From CAZMRW01 sp964568805 (GTDB taxonomy: Bacteria > Pseudomonadota > Gammaproteobacteria > Methylococcales > Methylomonadaceae), in assembly GCA_964568805.1 (NCBI GenBank), contig CAZMRW010000027.1, positions 1-43,650 of the forward strand: a stretch of 43,650 nucleotides of DNA, written 5' to 3'. The notes under the pieces were generated by a model. The model had not been told where the DNA came from and searched no databases. It saw only the letters and a program-made list of their open reading frames with translations. Shown here piece after piece: positions 24,995 through 34,175 of the stretch. The translations under genes and the position numbers were made by a program. The first letter of the stretch is position 1. Each line of letters begins with the position of its first letter.

Positions 24995-25420
24995 TTAATC
25001 CTGTGTTTTAAAGCTTTGCGCTATGCTTTTGAACATGTCTTTAATACCGCCGAACAAGTTTGCGATGTTAAAGCTTTCTTTTGTTATAAATTTAATGCGA
25101 ACCAGTGCCACAGCAAGGAAGCCGACGGCAGGGGGCATTAATTCAAAAAATACCGATAGAAAAAATCCGCCGACGCCTTGAAAGCCGCCTTCATTTTTTC
25201 TGTCACCGACACTTAACAAGTCCCGTTCATAATTGGCGTCGGCGCCGCCGCCTCTGATCGATTCCAATATATAGACATTGGCTTGCACCAATAACATCTG
25301 CACTGCGAAAAACACGCCTGCGCTGATAGCTACCCACATCAGCACATTACCTTTGTTTACCTTCATTACCGTCTGATAGACCCAGAGAACGGCAAAAATC
25401 ATTATTATACCACCAATCAT
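24995..25420 (-). CDS. Membrane protein of unknown function
   Basis: A 141-residue protein with three hydrophobic segments (about 2-16, 26-48 and 85-108). Between the second and third lies a soluble loop (SIRGGGADANYERDLLSVGD), and the C-terminus is amphipathic (FGGIKDMFKSIAQSFK). AAGGG stands 8 bases before the ATG. No family recognised. It follows the secreted protein at 25446 after 25 bp on the same strand, so the two are probably co-transcribed and may act together at the envelope. Confidence 0.7.
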   Translation of the reverse strand: MIGGIIMIFAVLWVYQTVMKVNKGNVLMWVAISAGVFFAVQMLLVQANVYILESIRGGGADANYERDLLSVGDRKNEGGFQGVGGFFLSVFFELMPPAVGFLAVALVRIKFITKESFNIANLFGGIKDMFKSIAQSFKTQD

Positions 25421-25445
25421 AGCTACACCCTTTTATTGTAAGTTA

Positions 25446-25835
25446 TTATTTTTTTGTTAGAAAAAAGTATTGAAATGTACATTTTATCGTCATATTGGCG
25501 TCGTTTTTTTCGACAACTTTACAAGATTCATATTTTCCTCGTCCGGGAGCCAGTTCCTTTTTAATCGCGCCGTCCTCGACCGAATAATTGATGGCTATTT
25601 TCATCTCGTTGGTCCGGCCCAGTGAGTCGGTTGCTGTCGTATGAAGAATGCCGTCATTCGCAAAATCCCATTCTATATCTACCTTCTTTTTCTCGCCATC
25701 GAGTTTTGCGGCTTCCGCGTATAACGTCCATTTTCCCAGGATTTCGGATTTATCTTTTAGCATGACGTCCGCCTGTGCCGATAATGCACAAAAAATCGTC
25801 GCCAACGGCAATATTTTAATGTATCTTTTCATCAT
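25446..25835 (-). CDS. Small secreted protein of unknown function
   Basis: About 129 residues with a signal peptide (MMKRYIKILPLATIFCALSAQA, cleavage after AQA) and a mature part likely to form strands: KWTLYAEAAKLDGEKKKVDI, DGILHTTATDSLGR, and two cysteines (YESCKVV, MTIKCTF) that could pair. GGAG lies just upstream of the ATG-ATG doublet; the second ATG has the better spacing, while the longer frame to 25856 lacks a signal peptide at its end. It resembles lipocalin-like or META-type small domains in outline only. Function unknown. Confidence 0.68.
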   Translation of the reverse strand: MMKRYIKILPLATIFCALSAQADVMLKDKSEILGKWTLYAEAAKLDGEKKKVDIEWDFANDGILHTTATDSLGRTNEMKIAINYSVEDGAIKKELAPGRGKYESCKVVEKNDANMTIKCTFQYFFLTKK

Positions 25836-26060
25836 ATCTCCAGCCCCGTTTATCATTATAAAATTTTAAGTTTAAACTATACCACATCGGCTATCGAGCA
25901 TTAATTTTTAAACTATAATTAATAGCCCCCTTATGTCCCTATTTTATTTGGCACAGATAACAATAAGCCTTGACTTTAGCTTCTCCTAAAGTATTATGTA
26001 CCTTCCACTTGCTAGTCATCTAGCACTTTCTAAAATATAAAATTTAAAGGTAGGACATAT

Positions 26061-26192
26061 ATGGGGTTTATTTTAGATTTAACTGAGACTTTAAAAACGC
26101 CAGCCGGTATCGTTGGCTTGCTAGTTGTCGTAGGTGCAGTGCTTGCCTTATTAAAATGGGTATTTGCTCCACATCCTGATGACGAGCAGTAA
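26061..26192 (+). CDS. 43-aa single-helix membrane peptide
   Basis: A short ORF, MGFILDLTETLKTPAGIVG..., with one hydrophobic helix (about 16-36, GIVGLLVVVGAVLALLKWVF) and a charged tail (PHPDDEQ). A good AGGA ribosome site is 5 bases before the ATG. A strong intrinsic terminator begins 27 bp after the stop, and no gene lies within 200 bp upstream, so it looks like a free-standing small-protein gene. A TATAAT at 25914-25919 could be its -10 box. No family recognised. Confidence 0.6.
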   Translation: MGFILDLTETLKTPAGIVGLLVVVGAVLALLKWVFAPHPDDEQ

Positions 26193-26218
26193 ACCGATTT
26201 AAACACAAAGTCATGCTT

Positions 26219-26263
26219 AGGCCGCTCGCACCAATTCCCTTGGATTGGTAGCGGCCTTTGTTA
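26219..26263 (+). terminator. Intrinsic terminator of the 43-aa gene
   Basis: AGGCCGCT (26219-26226) pairs with AGCGGCCT (26250-26257) and ACCAAT pairs with ATTGGT inside it, giving a long interrupted stem followed by TTTGTTATT. This is a clear rho-independent signal on the + strand. Confidence 0.85.
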
Positions 26264-26637
26264 TTAAGTGCTGCTCGATTTTCCTCTTTTCCCTTATTGA
26301 ATTACGTCTTCCAGGCTTTTTAGCGTAATGCGCTTGGCTTGTACTGTAATGCCGCAAATCCATACATCTAAAGAACAACACTCAATTAACTATTGGGGTT
26401 GCGATTCAACCTGACCTGTGTCGATGTAGAGGCAAAGGTAACAAATCGAACTTATTGCCGCGTTGCTTACCTAACTAGTCGCTCTTGGCGGTTACGAGAC
26501 CTTATGCCTTTCGTCGGAATTTTTTAATAGACCGCAGTTATCGATGATGCTTAAATTCAATCTTTCCGGACTAAAATTCGAGAGCCTAAAGTTGAGATGC
26601 GTTCCAAGGAAATTCAAGTACTAACAGGACTATTTTG
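26264..26637. other. Non-coding stretch before the TPR lipoprotein
   Basis: No convincing ORF on either strand and no clear hairpin. Presumably the promoter and leader of the TPR lipoprotein, but I cannot place boxes with confidence. Confidence 0.35.
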
Positions 26638-27393
26638 ATGTTATACCAACGATTATTTTTAATTTGCAGTCTGTCTTCGGTTCTTTCAGGTTGCGCCGGA
26701 TTATATGAGCAGCAGCCGCCGGCCCCTGTGTTTGGCGGTCAGCAGGGTGGCTACGTCCGGCCTGTACCGAGCCAAAGCAGGGCGGCGATACCACAATCGC
26801 CGATGCAAGCCCCGCCGGTCGTGAAAACGAAGCCCTTAAAAGAATTCAGTCAAACACTAAGCCCCTTAGAAATAGCCCCTCCAGCCGACTTAACCGAGCC
26901 CGGTATGGCTGAAGATTTCGCTCAGGAACCGTCAGCCCCGGAGCTTGCAGGGCAAACGCCGCTAATCCCCCAGGCCCGGTTGCCTGAGCAGGAGAACCTT
27001 TTGGAGGCTCCTGTACCTGTGCCTGAAGCAATCGAGCTTACCCCTTTCAACCCGATTGAGCCGCCGGCATCCTTATCTCCTGCCATAGGAGCCTTAGTGC
27101 TGGCGGCTAACGAAAACAGCCAAAGCGGCAATGTTGAAACGGCATCCGCCAATATTGATCGCGCCCTCAAAATTGAGCCTAGAAATCCGTCGCTCTATTA
27201 TAAGTTGGCCTTGTTGAGGCTCAAGGAATCAAAGCCGCAGGAAGCTGAAGATCTCGCCAAAAAATCTGCGTTGCTGGCAGGCAAGGACAGGCAATTAAAA
27301 AAGCACAGCTGGTTACTGATCGCCCACGCCAGGGAATTACGGAGAGACTTTAAAGGGGCCAAGGCTGCCCGCGCCAAGGCTGATAGCTTTTGA
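26638..27393 (+). CDS. Proline-rich TPR lipoprotein
   Basis: About 251 residues. A lipoprotein signal with lipobox LSGC is followed by a long Pro/Glu/Ala-rich linker (about 25-140), then a helical C-terminus with two tetratricopeptide-like repeats (SGNVETASANIDRALKIEPRNPSLYYKL and ESKPQEAEDLAKKSALLAG). This linker-plus-TPR plan suggests an outer-membrane-anchored scaffold reaching into the periplasm. ATG 26638 is used; a TTG one codon earlier is possible. Its stop lies 278 bp before smc on the same strand, but co-transcription is uncertain. Confidence 0.75.
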   Translation: MLYQRLFLICSLSSVLSGCAGLYEQQPPAPVFGGQQGGYVRPVPSQSRAAIPQSPMQAPPVVKTKPLKEFSQTLSPLEIAPPADLTEPGMAEDFAQEPSAPELAGQTPLIPQARLPEQENLLEAPVPVPEAIELTPFNPIEPPASLSPAIGALVLAANENSQSGNVETASANIDRALKIEPRNPSLYYKLALLRLKESKPQEAEDLAKKSALLAGKDRQLKKHSWLLIAHARELRRDFKGAKAARAKADSF

Positions 27394-27671
27394 TTGAAAA
27401 TCAATAAATGAAAAGTATTGAATATGCTGATTAACGTTAGATAGAACGTGCTGTTGGCTGACGCTGAAAAATTCAGGATGGATTGATTTTGCGTTTCTCT
27501 GAAAAAGCGTTTTAGCGCCTCTATCAACCGCGCAGTTTATGCCATTAAAGTTTATCCTATAAACCGGTAGCTGGAATTTTTAGAGTTCCGGATAAAAAAG
27601 TCGAAACTCTGTGTAATATCATTGATAATGTACGATTTATTGATTAAAGCGTTCGGATAATCATAGCCGTT

Positions 27672-30600
27672 ATGAAGCTGGAAAAAATCAAACTTTCGGG
27701 TTTTAAATCCTTTGTCGATCAAACGGTCATTCCCATTACCGGTAATCTGACGGCAATCGTCGGACCCAATGGTTGCGGCAAATCCAATATTATCGATGCG
27801 GTCCGTTGGGTCATGGGCGAAAGTTCCGCCAAGCATTTGCGCGGCGGCAGTATGGCGGATGTCATCTTTAACGGGTCGTCAACCCGCAAGCCGGTCAGCA
27901 CCGCTTCGGTGGAACTGGTGTTCGATAACAGCGCCGGCAAAGTCGGCGGCGAATTCGCGCACTATTCAACCATTTCCATCAAACGCCAGGTCAGCCGCGA
28001 TGGCCAGTCCTTATTTTTGTTAAACGGCTCCCGTTGCCGGCGGAAAGATATTACCGACATTTTTTTGGGTACGGGCCTGGGTTCCAGAAGCTACGCCATC
28101 ATCGAACAAGGCACCATATCCAGAATGGTGGAAGCCAAGCCGGAAGATCTGAGAATCCATATCGAGGAGGCTGCCGGCATTTCAAAGTACAAGGAGAGAC
28201 GCCAGGAAACAGAAACCCGTATGCGCAATACACGGGAGAATCTTGAACGGCTAGAGGATTTGCGCGATGAGGTTGAAAAACAGCTCAAGCATCTGCAGAA
28301 ACAGGCGGAAAAAGCCGAAAAATATACCGAATTAAAAAAACAGGAACGGCAGTTCAAGCTGGAACTGTTAGCCATGCGCTGGAATGCCTATCGTGTTGCC
28401 GCCCGCGAGTTAGAAACCAGGCTTCAGGAAATTGCAGGAGAACATAACCGCCTGTTTGTCCAGCTAAGGGAAATCGAAAGCGCTCTTGAAGCCAAACGTG
28501 ATGAGCATAAATCGCACCAACGGCAATTGAATACGATCCAGGGCGATTATTACACCGCGGTTGCCGATGTCAGCAGCCTGGAACAGGCCATCAAGCACAG
28601 CGAACGCAGCCACGAAGAAACCTTGTCGGAAATCAGCCGTACTCAGCGCCTCGCCGAACAATCATCGGCCGAGCTTCAGTCCGATGTGCAGCAACTGGAA
28701 ATCATCAAGGAATCGCTGTTAATAGCCGAAGATGATTTACTGATTGCCGAGGAACGGCAACAGGAGGTATTGCAGCTGCAACAGGAATCCCAACAGAAAA
28801 GGCAATCCTGGCAACAGCAGTGGGAAGCCTGCCGGACCGAACATTCTAAATATAAAGAACAGGCGGAAGTGCAGCGAGTAAAAATCGCCCAATTGGAAAA
28901 TCAGAACCGGCAGTTGCAGATCCGTATGGATAAATTGCAAAGTGAGCGGGACTTACTGACATCCAGCCGGTTACAAATCGAGATCGAGTCGCTGGAAGCC
29001 GATATCGACATCCTTGAAGACCAGCGCAGCGATTTTCAGAGCCAACTTGAAGAACTGCATCAAACCATACGCGAGCAGAGGCAACAGCTAAAGCAACAGC
29101 ACGATGATCTTCATGCCCGGCGTTCGGAAATCCACAGTGTGAAAGGCAAGATCACGTCTCTGGAATTATTGCAGCAACATGCAATGGGCAAGGATAATAA
29201 GCATCTGGGCGCCTGGCTGGAATCGGTTCGACTCGACAATAACAATCGGCTGGCCGAGTTCCTGGATGTGCAATCAGGTTGGGAAGTTGCGGTGGAAACC
29301 GTGTTGGGCAGTTATCTCGAAGCCATTTGCCTGGAAAACGCCGAGCAGGTGATTCCGGATCTGCACCGTCTAGGCCATGAATCGATCTCTCTGTTTGAAA
29401 CCGGGGCCGGAATTGCGGCTGAACCGACTAATAAGCTCAGCCCATTACTGGACAGGATATCGGCGCCCTGGAATTTAAGCCCATTATTGACCGGGGTGTA
29501 TTGCGCTGATAATCATGAAACGGCAAGAGCGCTGTCGTTGCAACTCAAGCCTTATGAGTCGATCATTACGCCGGATGGCACCTGGTTCGGTCCTGGCTGG
29601 ATAAAAATCCAGCGAGCCAAGGACAGTAAAGCGGGGGTTTTGCAGCGCGAGAAGGAGTTGCGTCTGTTGAAACAGCGACAAGATGAACTGCAGATCGAAA
29701 TTGCCGGTATCGAGGATGCCCTGGAGAACACCGAAGCGGGCTTGAAAGACGCCGAAATCAGGCGTGAATCCATCCAGCAACAGGCTACCCGATTGAGTCA
29801 TGAGCTATCGGTTAAAAGTGCGGAATTCAGCGCCCAATCAGCCCGGCTGGAACAGCAGCAGCGCCGGCTGGATCAGGTTTCTAACGAAATTGAAGACATT
29901 TTTAGCGAAACGGCGGAAAATACCGAAATAATTGTAGAATCTAAAGGGCTGCAGGAGCAAGCCGAGCAGAGGTTAATCGAGCAGGAGCTGCAAAAACAAA
30001 GTTTGGAAGCTTTGAGTCATGAGTTGAATGCTGAGCTGATGATTGCCGAGCAATCCGTTAATGAAGCGAGACAGCAGGTTTACGGGATCAAGTCCCGAAT
30101 GGAGTCCTTGCGTTCATCGGAAACAGCTATTGCCAAACAGATCGAGCGTTTGCAGGTTCAGCATCAAGGCTCTACCCAACGCATCCTCGAGCTTGAAAAT
30201 AAACTGCAGCAAACGCTCAATCCGCTGGATCAGGAAAAAACGCGCTTGCATGAGTTGATAATCGGCAAGGATATTCTGGAAGCCCGGTTAAAACAGCAGC
30301 GCCAGCAGCAGGACCAAATCGAAACGGAGATCGCGCACCTGTCCGAAGAGCAATCGCGGATACAACGAGCGTTGGAAAAACAGAAAGACTTGTTGGATAA
30401 CAAGCGTTTTGAATTGCAGGAAAGTCAGGTTCGCCAGCAAACCGTAACTGAGCAACTGCGTGAAATTGACGCCGATGCCGAACAGGTGTTGAGCAGTTTG
30501 CCGGATCAGGCTGAAGAACATCGCTGGAAGTTAAAAGTGGACGAACTGTCAGCCCAGATTGAAAGGCTGGGTACGATTAACCTGACCGCAATAGAAGAGT

Positions 30601-31181
30601 ACAAGGCGCAATCGGAACGGATGGATTTTCTTAATGCCCAGTATGTTGACCTGAATGAAGCATTGCAGACGCTGGAGCAGGCGATCAGTAAAATTGACAA
30701 GGAAAGCCGGCTGCGTTTTAAAGAAACTTTCGATAAAATAAACAATGGATTGCAGGAAAAATTTCCAAAACTGTTTGGAGGCGGGCAAGCCTATCTGGAA
30801 ATGACCGAACAGGATGTGCTCGAGTCCGGCATCAATATTATTGCCAGACCGCCCGGCAAAAGGAATAGCTCGATTCATCTATTGTCGGGCGGGGAGAAAG
30901 CGTTAACCGCGGTAGCGCTGGTTTTTTCGATCTTTGAACTGAATCCTGCGCCCTTCTGCATGCTGGATGAGGTAGATGCGCCGCTGGATGACGCCAATGT
31001 CGGTCGATTTTCCAAAATGGTGGAAGAAATGTCGGCAACTGTTCAGTTTCTGTATATTTCACATAATAAGGTGACAATGGAAATTGCCAAACAGCTGGCA
31101 GGTGTTACTATGAGAGAGCCGGGCGTGTCCCGGATGGTTGCGGTTGATATTGAAGAAGCAGTGAGTCTGGCGGAAACCTGA
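27672..31181 (+). CDS. smc: Chromosome partition protein SMC
   Basis: A 1169-residue chromosome-condensation ATPase. Walker A GPNGCGKSN is at 31-39. Two long coiled coils (about 170-500 and 660-1010) flank a hinge (about 510-650, GAWLESVRLDNNNR...). The C-terminal head has signature LSGGEKALTAVAL and Walker B FCMLDEVDAPLDD. Full length and intact. It acts with ScpA/ScpB, which are not in this window. The stop codon shares a base with the ATG of zipA, so the two form an operon. Confidence 0.96.
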   Translation: MKLEKIKLSGFKSFVDQTVIPITGNLTAIVGPNGCGKSNIIDAVRWVMGESSAKHLRGGSMADVIFNGSSTRKPVSTASVELVFDNSAGKVGGEFAHYSTISIKRQVSRDGQSLFLLNGSRCRRKDITDIFLGTGLGSRSYAIIEQGTISRMVEAKPEDLRIHIEEAAGISKYKERRQETETRMRNTRENLERLEDLRDEVEKQLKHLQKQAEKAEKYTELKKQERQFKLELLAMRWNAYRVAARELETRLQEIAGEHNRLFVQLREIESALEAKRDEHKSHQRQLNTIQGDYYTAVADVSSLEQAIKHSERSHEETLSEISRTQRLAEQSSAELQSDVQQLEIIKESLLIAEDDLLIAEERQQEVLQLQQESQQKRQSWQQQWEACRTEHSKYKEQAEVQRVKIAQLENQNRQLQIRMDKLQSERDLLTSSRLQIEIESLEADIDILEDQRSDFQSQLEELHQTIREQRQQLKQQHDDLHARRSEIHSVKGKITSLELLQQHAMGKDNKHLGAWLESVRLDNNNRLAEFLDVQSGWEVAVETVLGSYLEAICLENAEQVIPDLHRLGHESISLFETGAGIAAEPTNKLSPLLDRISAPWNLSPLLTGVYCADNHETARALSLQLKPYESIITPDGTWFGPGWIKIQRAKDSKAGVLQREKELRLLKQRQDELQIEIAGIEDALENTEAGLKDAEIRRESIQQQATRLSHELSVKSAEFSAQSARLEQQQRRLDQVSNEIEDIFSETAENTEIIVESKGLQEQAEQRLIEQELQKQSLEALSHELNAELMIAEQSVNEARQQVYGIKSRMESLRSSETAIAKQIERLQVQHQGSTQRILELENKLQQTLNPLDQEKTRLHELIIGKDILEARLKQQRQQQDQIETEIAHLSEEQSRIQRALEKQKDLLDNKRFELQESQVRQQTVTEQLREIDADAEQVLSSLPDQAEEHRWKLKVDELSAQIERLGTINLTAIEEYKAQSERMDFLNAQYVDLNEALQTLEQAISKIDKESRLRFKETFDKINNGLQEKFPKLFGGGQAYLEMTEQDVLESGINIIARPPGKRNSSIHLLSGGEKALTAVALVFSIFELNPAPFCMLDEVDAPLDDANVGRFSKMVEEMSATVQFLYISHNKVTMEIAKQLAGVTMREPGVSRMVAVDIEEAVSLAET

Positions 31182-31897
31182 TGGATAAAGAATTATTAAG
31201 AATTGTAATCATTGCTACCGGCCTGCTTGTCATCGTTGGTATGTTGTTATGGGCTTTTTTAAAAGGTAAAAAATCCCGAGGCGACCAGGAATTTTACGAT
31301 GACGATGACATCATCGGCGAGATTGACGAATCGATCATCGTTCATAATGAAAACGACGATTTCGATATTGTGCCGTTAGGCCCGGCAAGACAAGCCGTTG
31401 ATAATCCGGATCAAGCAAATCGATATTATCAGGGCGGCGCTGACTTACCGGCTGAAGCGGATAACTTTGAGTTGGAAAATGAAGACGACGAACCCGCACC
31501 GCGATTTGCCACTCCAGAAATAATCCAGTTCAGCGTCATTGCCAGAGCCGATGAAGGATTTAATGGCGAGGACCTGTTCAGCGCCATGCAAATGGCCGGG
31601 CTTGAATACGGTTCGTTAAAAATCTTTGAGCGCCTCGACGCCAATCGGCTGGTCGATTTCGGCGTTGCCAATCTGGCTTCGCCCGGCACATTCCCGGACA
31701 AAGATCTGGCCTCATTCTATTGTCCCGGCATCGTGTTTTTTATGCAGCCGTCGGAACTGGACGATGCAGCGGCGGTTTTTGAAGATTATATGGAAACGAT
31801 CGAACTATTGGCCGCGGAATTGGACGGAGAGGTTTTTGATCATCAAAGGCAACCCTTAACCAATGTAACCGTGCAATTGATCAGGCAGAGTTTGTAA
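31181..31897 (+). CDS. zipA: Cell division protein ZipA
   Basis: A 238-residue inner-membrane protein that tethers FtsZ to the division site. It has an N-terminal membrane helix (IVIIATGLLVIVGMLLWAFLKG), an acidic linker (FYDDDDIIGEIDESI) and the C-terminal ZipA FtsZ-binding domain (about 110-238, QFSVIARADEGFNGEDLFSAM and FYCPGIVFFMQP). Its gammaproteobacterial distribution supports the taxonomic call. It overlaps smc by one base and is followed 210 bp later by the ligase gene, the conserved zipA-ligA neighbourhood. Confidence 0.95.
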   Translation: MDKELLRIVIIATGLLVIVGMLLWAFLKGKKSRGDQEFYDDDDIIGEIDESIIVHNENDDFDIVPLGPARQAVDNPDQANRYYQGGADLPAEADNFELENEDDEPAPRFATPEIIQFSVIARADEGFNGEDLFSAMQMAGLEYGSLKIFERLDANRLVDFGVANLASPGTFPDKDLASFYCPGIVFFMQPSELDDAAAVFEDYMETIELLAAELDGEVFDHQRQPLTNVTVQLIRQSL

Positions 31898-32107
31898 CAG
31901 ATTTCCGTGCCTCAGCAACGGTCGGCGTTTCCCGCTGTCCCACTGGGCACAGGGCGATACCGGACGAGGCGCGGGACCCGTGAAGGGATGTAACCATTGT
32001 CGATCCGTAAAAGGCATACGCCTCCGGAGTCGGCATTATCATCCTCTTTATCGCCGTTCAGGAGATTTAACAACACCGGATTCTAATGTGCGAACAGTTT
32101 AACTGCC

Positions 32108-34054
32108 ATGCTTAACGCTGAACAATTATCGATCATCAAACAAGGCCGGTTGGAGAGTTTCAGCCTGACTGCTGAACAGATTGAGGACATCGCCGCCAGG
32201 GAGAAGGCCGCTGAACTTGACGACGGGCAACTGCTCGAGTTTTTGCAGATCTGTAATTTATTGTATCGCAGCGGCGTCCCTCTTATTTCCGATGCGCTCT
32301 ATGATTCCGTATTTCTGGCGGAACTTCGCAAAAGACATCCCCATCACCCGTATCTTGAGTCTGTCGAGCCGGAAAAAGCATTTGCCGGAAAAACGGTCGC
32401 CTTGCCGGAGTATATGCTCTCGACAGATAAGACATTCTCCCGCGATGGCGTCGAAAAATGGCTGGCGCGCATAGCAAAGGCCGCGGAGCTTTGTCATCTG
32501 GAATTTCCCGCGTTAATGTTCAAAGCGACTCCCAAACTGGATGGTTTTGCCGCCTTTGATGATGGCGAAATACTGTATACCCGCGGCGATGGCCGCAAAG
32601 GCACGGATATAAGCCGCGTCTTTGATCGAGGGCTGATCGTTGCCGGCAACGGGAAAAGAGGGCAGGGCGCCGGCGAGATTGTGGTCAGCCGAAGTTATTT
32701 CAACAGCCACTTGTCCGACTATTTTGAAAATGCGAGAAATTTCCAGGCCAGCATCATCAAGGAAAAAGAACTGGACCCGCACGCATTAGCCGCCATAGAA
32801 AATCAGGCCGCTGTGTTTTATCCCTTTTCCGAGTTGCCCGGCTGGCAAGGAACCGCCAAAGAACTGATGGATGATTTCGACACGATTGTCGAGACGGTGC
32901 CGGCGATGGTCGATTACGATGTCGACGGCGTCATCGTCGAGGTTACCGATGCGGCGATAAAACAGTCTATGGGCTCTACCCGGCATCATCACCGCTGGCA
33001 GATTGCCTATAAAAAGAATGCAGAGACGGCCATTGTTAACGTTTTGCGGGTGATTCCGCAAACCTCTCGAAGCGGGAGGGTCAACCCGGTGGCGGAACTT
33101 GAGCCGACCAAACTGAGCGGCGCGGTTATTTCAAGAGCAACTGCGCATCATTATGGCATGGTCAGGGAAATGGGAATTGGCCAGGGCACCACGATTGAAT
33201 TGACGCGTTCCGGCCTGGTGATCCCGAAAATCGAAAGAGTTATTACGCCGCGTTCACCGCAAATACCGGATCGTTGCCCCAGTTGCGGCAGTGAACTGGC
33301 GTGGGACAGCGATTATCTTTACTGCCTGAATGCGACCCAGTGTCCCGCGCAAATCGAAAACAGCATCGAGCATTTTTTCAGAACCTTGGCCAATGTCGAT
33401 GGTTTCGGCGGGAAAACGATTGAAAAGTTGCATGCCGGCGGGATTAATTCGGTTTATGCCGTGTATCAACTGGATATGCAGCAGTTGCTTGCGATGGGTT
33501 TTGGCGAAAAAACCTCGCAAAATTTATTGGACGAACTGCGGCGCAGCCGCAATGAAGCGATTGAAGACTGGCGTTTTCTTGGCGCTTTCGGCATTCACAG
33601 AATGGGATTGGGTAATTGCGAGCGGCTGCTGCAGCATTTTCATTTGACCGATATTTTCACTTTAAGCCTGGACGATATCATCAAAGTCGAAGGGTTTGCA
33701 GAAAAAACCGCGGAGGTGGTGATCGCCAGCCTGGCAAAAATCAAGCAGGATTTTATGCAGATCTACCGCTTGGGATTCAATCTGATTGAAACGCCCTTGC
33801 TTGGCGAGCGACAGCAAAAATCAAGCCCCATCTCAGGGAAAACCCTTGTTTTTACCGGCACGATGGAACACGGAAAACGAGATGATATGATCCGGGAAGC
33901 CAAACGGATGGGCGCGAAAGTAGCCGCTTCGGTTTCCGGAAAAACGGATTATCTGGTGACGGGTTCGGATGTGGGGGCGGCAAAAATCAGTGCAGCCAGT
34001 GAGAAAGGGGTACAGATTATCAGTGAAGAGGATTATTTGGCGTTAATTTCTTAA
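32108..34054 (+). CDS. ligA: Divergent NAD-dependent DNA ligase (LigA-like)
   Basis: A 648-residue protein with all LigA domains in order: Ia/adenylation (nucleotidyl lysine in PKLDG, K143; TRGDGRKGTD), OB fold, zinc finger (CPSCG...YC...CP), helix-hairpin-helix region and C-terminal BRCT (GKTLVFTGTMEHGKRDDMI). It seals nicks using NAD+. Several normally strict positions differ: Arg54 replaces the NAD-binding His of the N-terminal Y-H pair, RGEV reads AGEI, PRNAAAGS reads ARNFQASI, and the motif IV Lys (DGVVIKV in E. coli) is Glu278 (DGVIVEV); the motif V Lys is kept (YKKNA, K302). It occupies the expected ligA place after zipA, so it may be the resident ligase or a diverged paralogue. Start ATG 32108; alternatives not evident. 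Confidence 0.85.
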   Translation: MLNAEQLSIIKQGRLESFSLTAEQIEDIAAREKAAELDDGQLLEFLQICNLLYRSGVPLISDALYDSVFLAELRKRHPHHPYLESVEPEKAFAGKTVALPEYMLSTDKTFSRDGVEKWLARIAKAAELCHLEFPALMFKATPKLDGFAAFDDGEILYTRGDGRKGTDISRVFDRGLIVAGNGKRGQGAGEIVVSRSYFNSHLSDYFENARNFQASIIKEKELDPHALAAIENQAAVFYPFSELPGWQGTAKELMDDFDTIVETVPAMVDYDVDGVIVEVTDAAIKQSMGSTRHHHRWQIAYKKNAETAIVNVLRVIPQTSRSGRVNPVAELEPTKLSGAVISRATAHHYGMVREMGIGQGTTIELTRSGLVIPKIERVITPRSPQIPDRCPSCGSELAWDSDYLYCLNATQCPAQIENSIEHFFRTLANVDGFGGKTIEKLHAGGINSVYAVYQLDMQQLLAMGFGEKTSQNLLDELRRSRNEAIEDWRFLGAFGIHRMGLGNCERLLQHFHLTDIFTLSLDDIIKVEGFAEKTAEVVIASLAKIKQDFMQIYRLGFNLIETPLLGERQQKSSPISGKTLVFTGTMEHGKRDDMIREAKRMGAKVAASVSGKTDYLVTGSDVGAAKISAASEKGVQIISEEDYLALIS

Positions 34055-34175
34055 AGTGTGATCGACTTCGCATTTTTTCAATTTGCTGCTAGGCTTAGTT
34101 AAGAAAGTTATTGTTTTTTAACGTGAAAGCTAATTCTCTTTTTAACTAGAGCTGAAATTATCCGGAGACATTATC

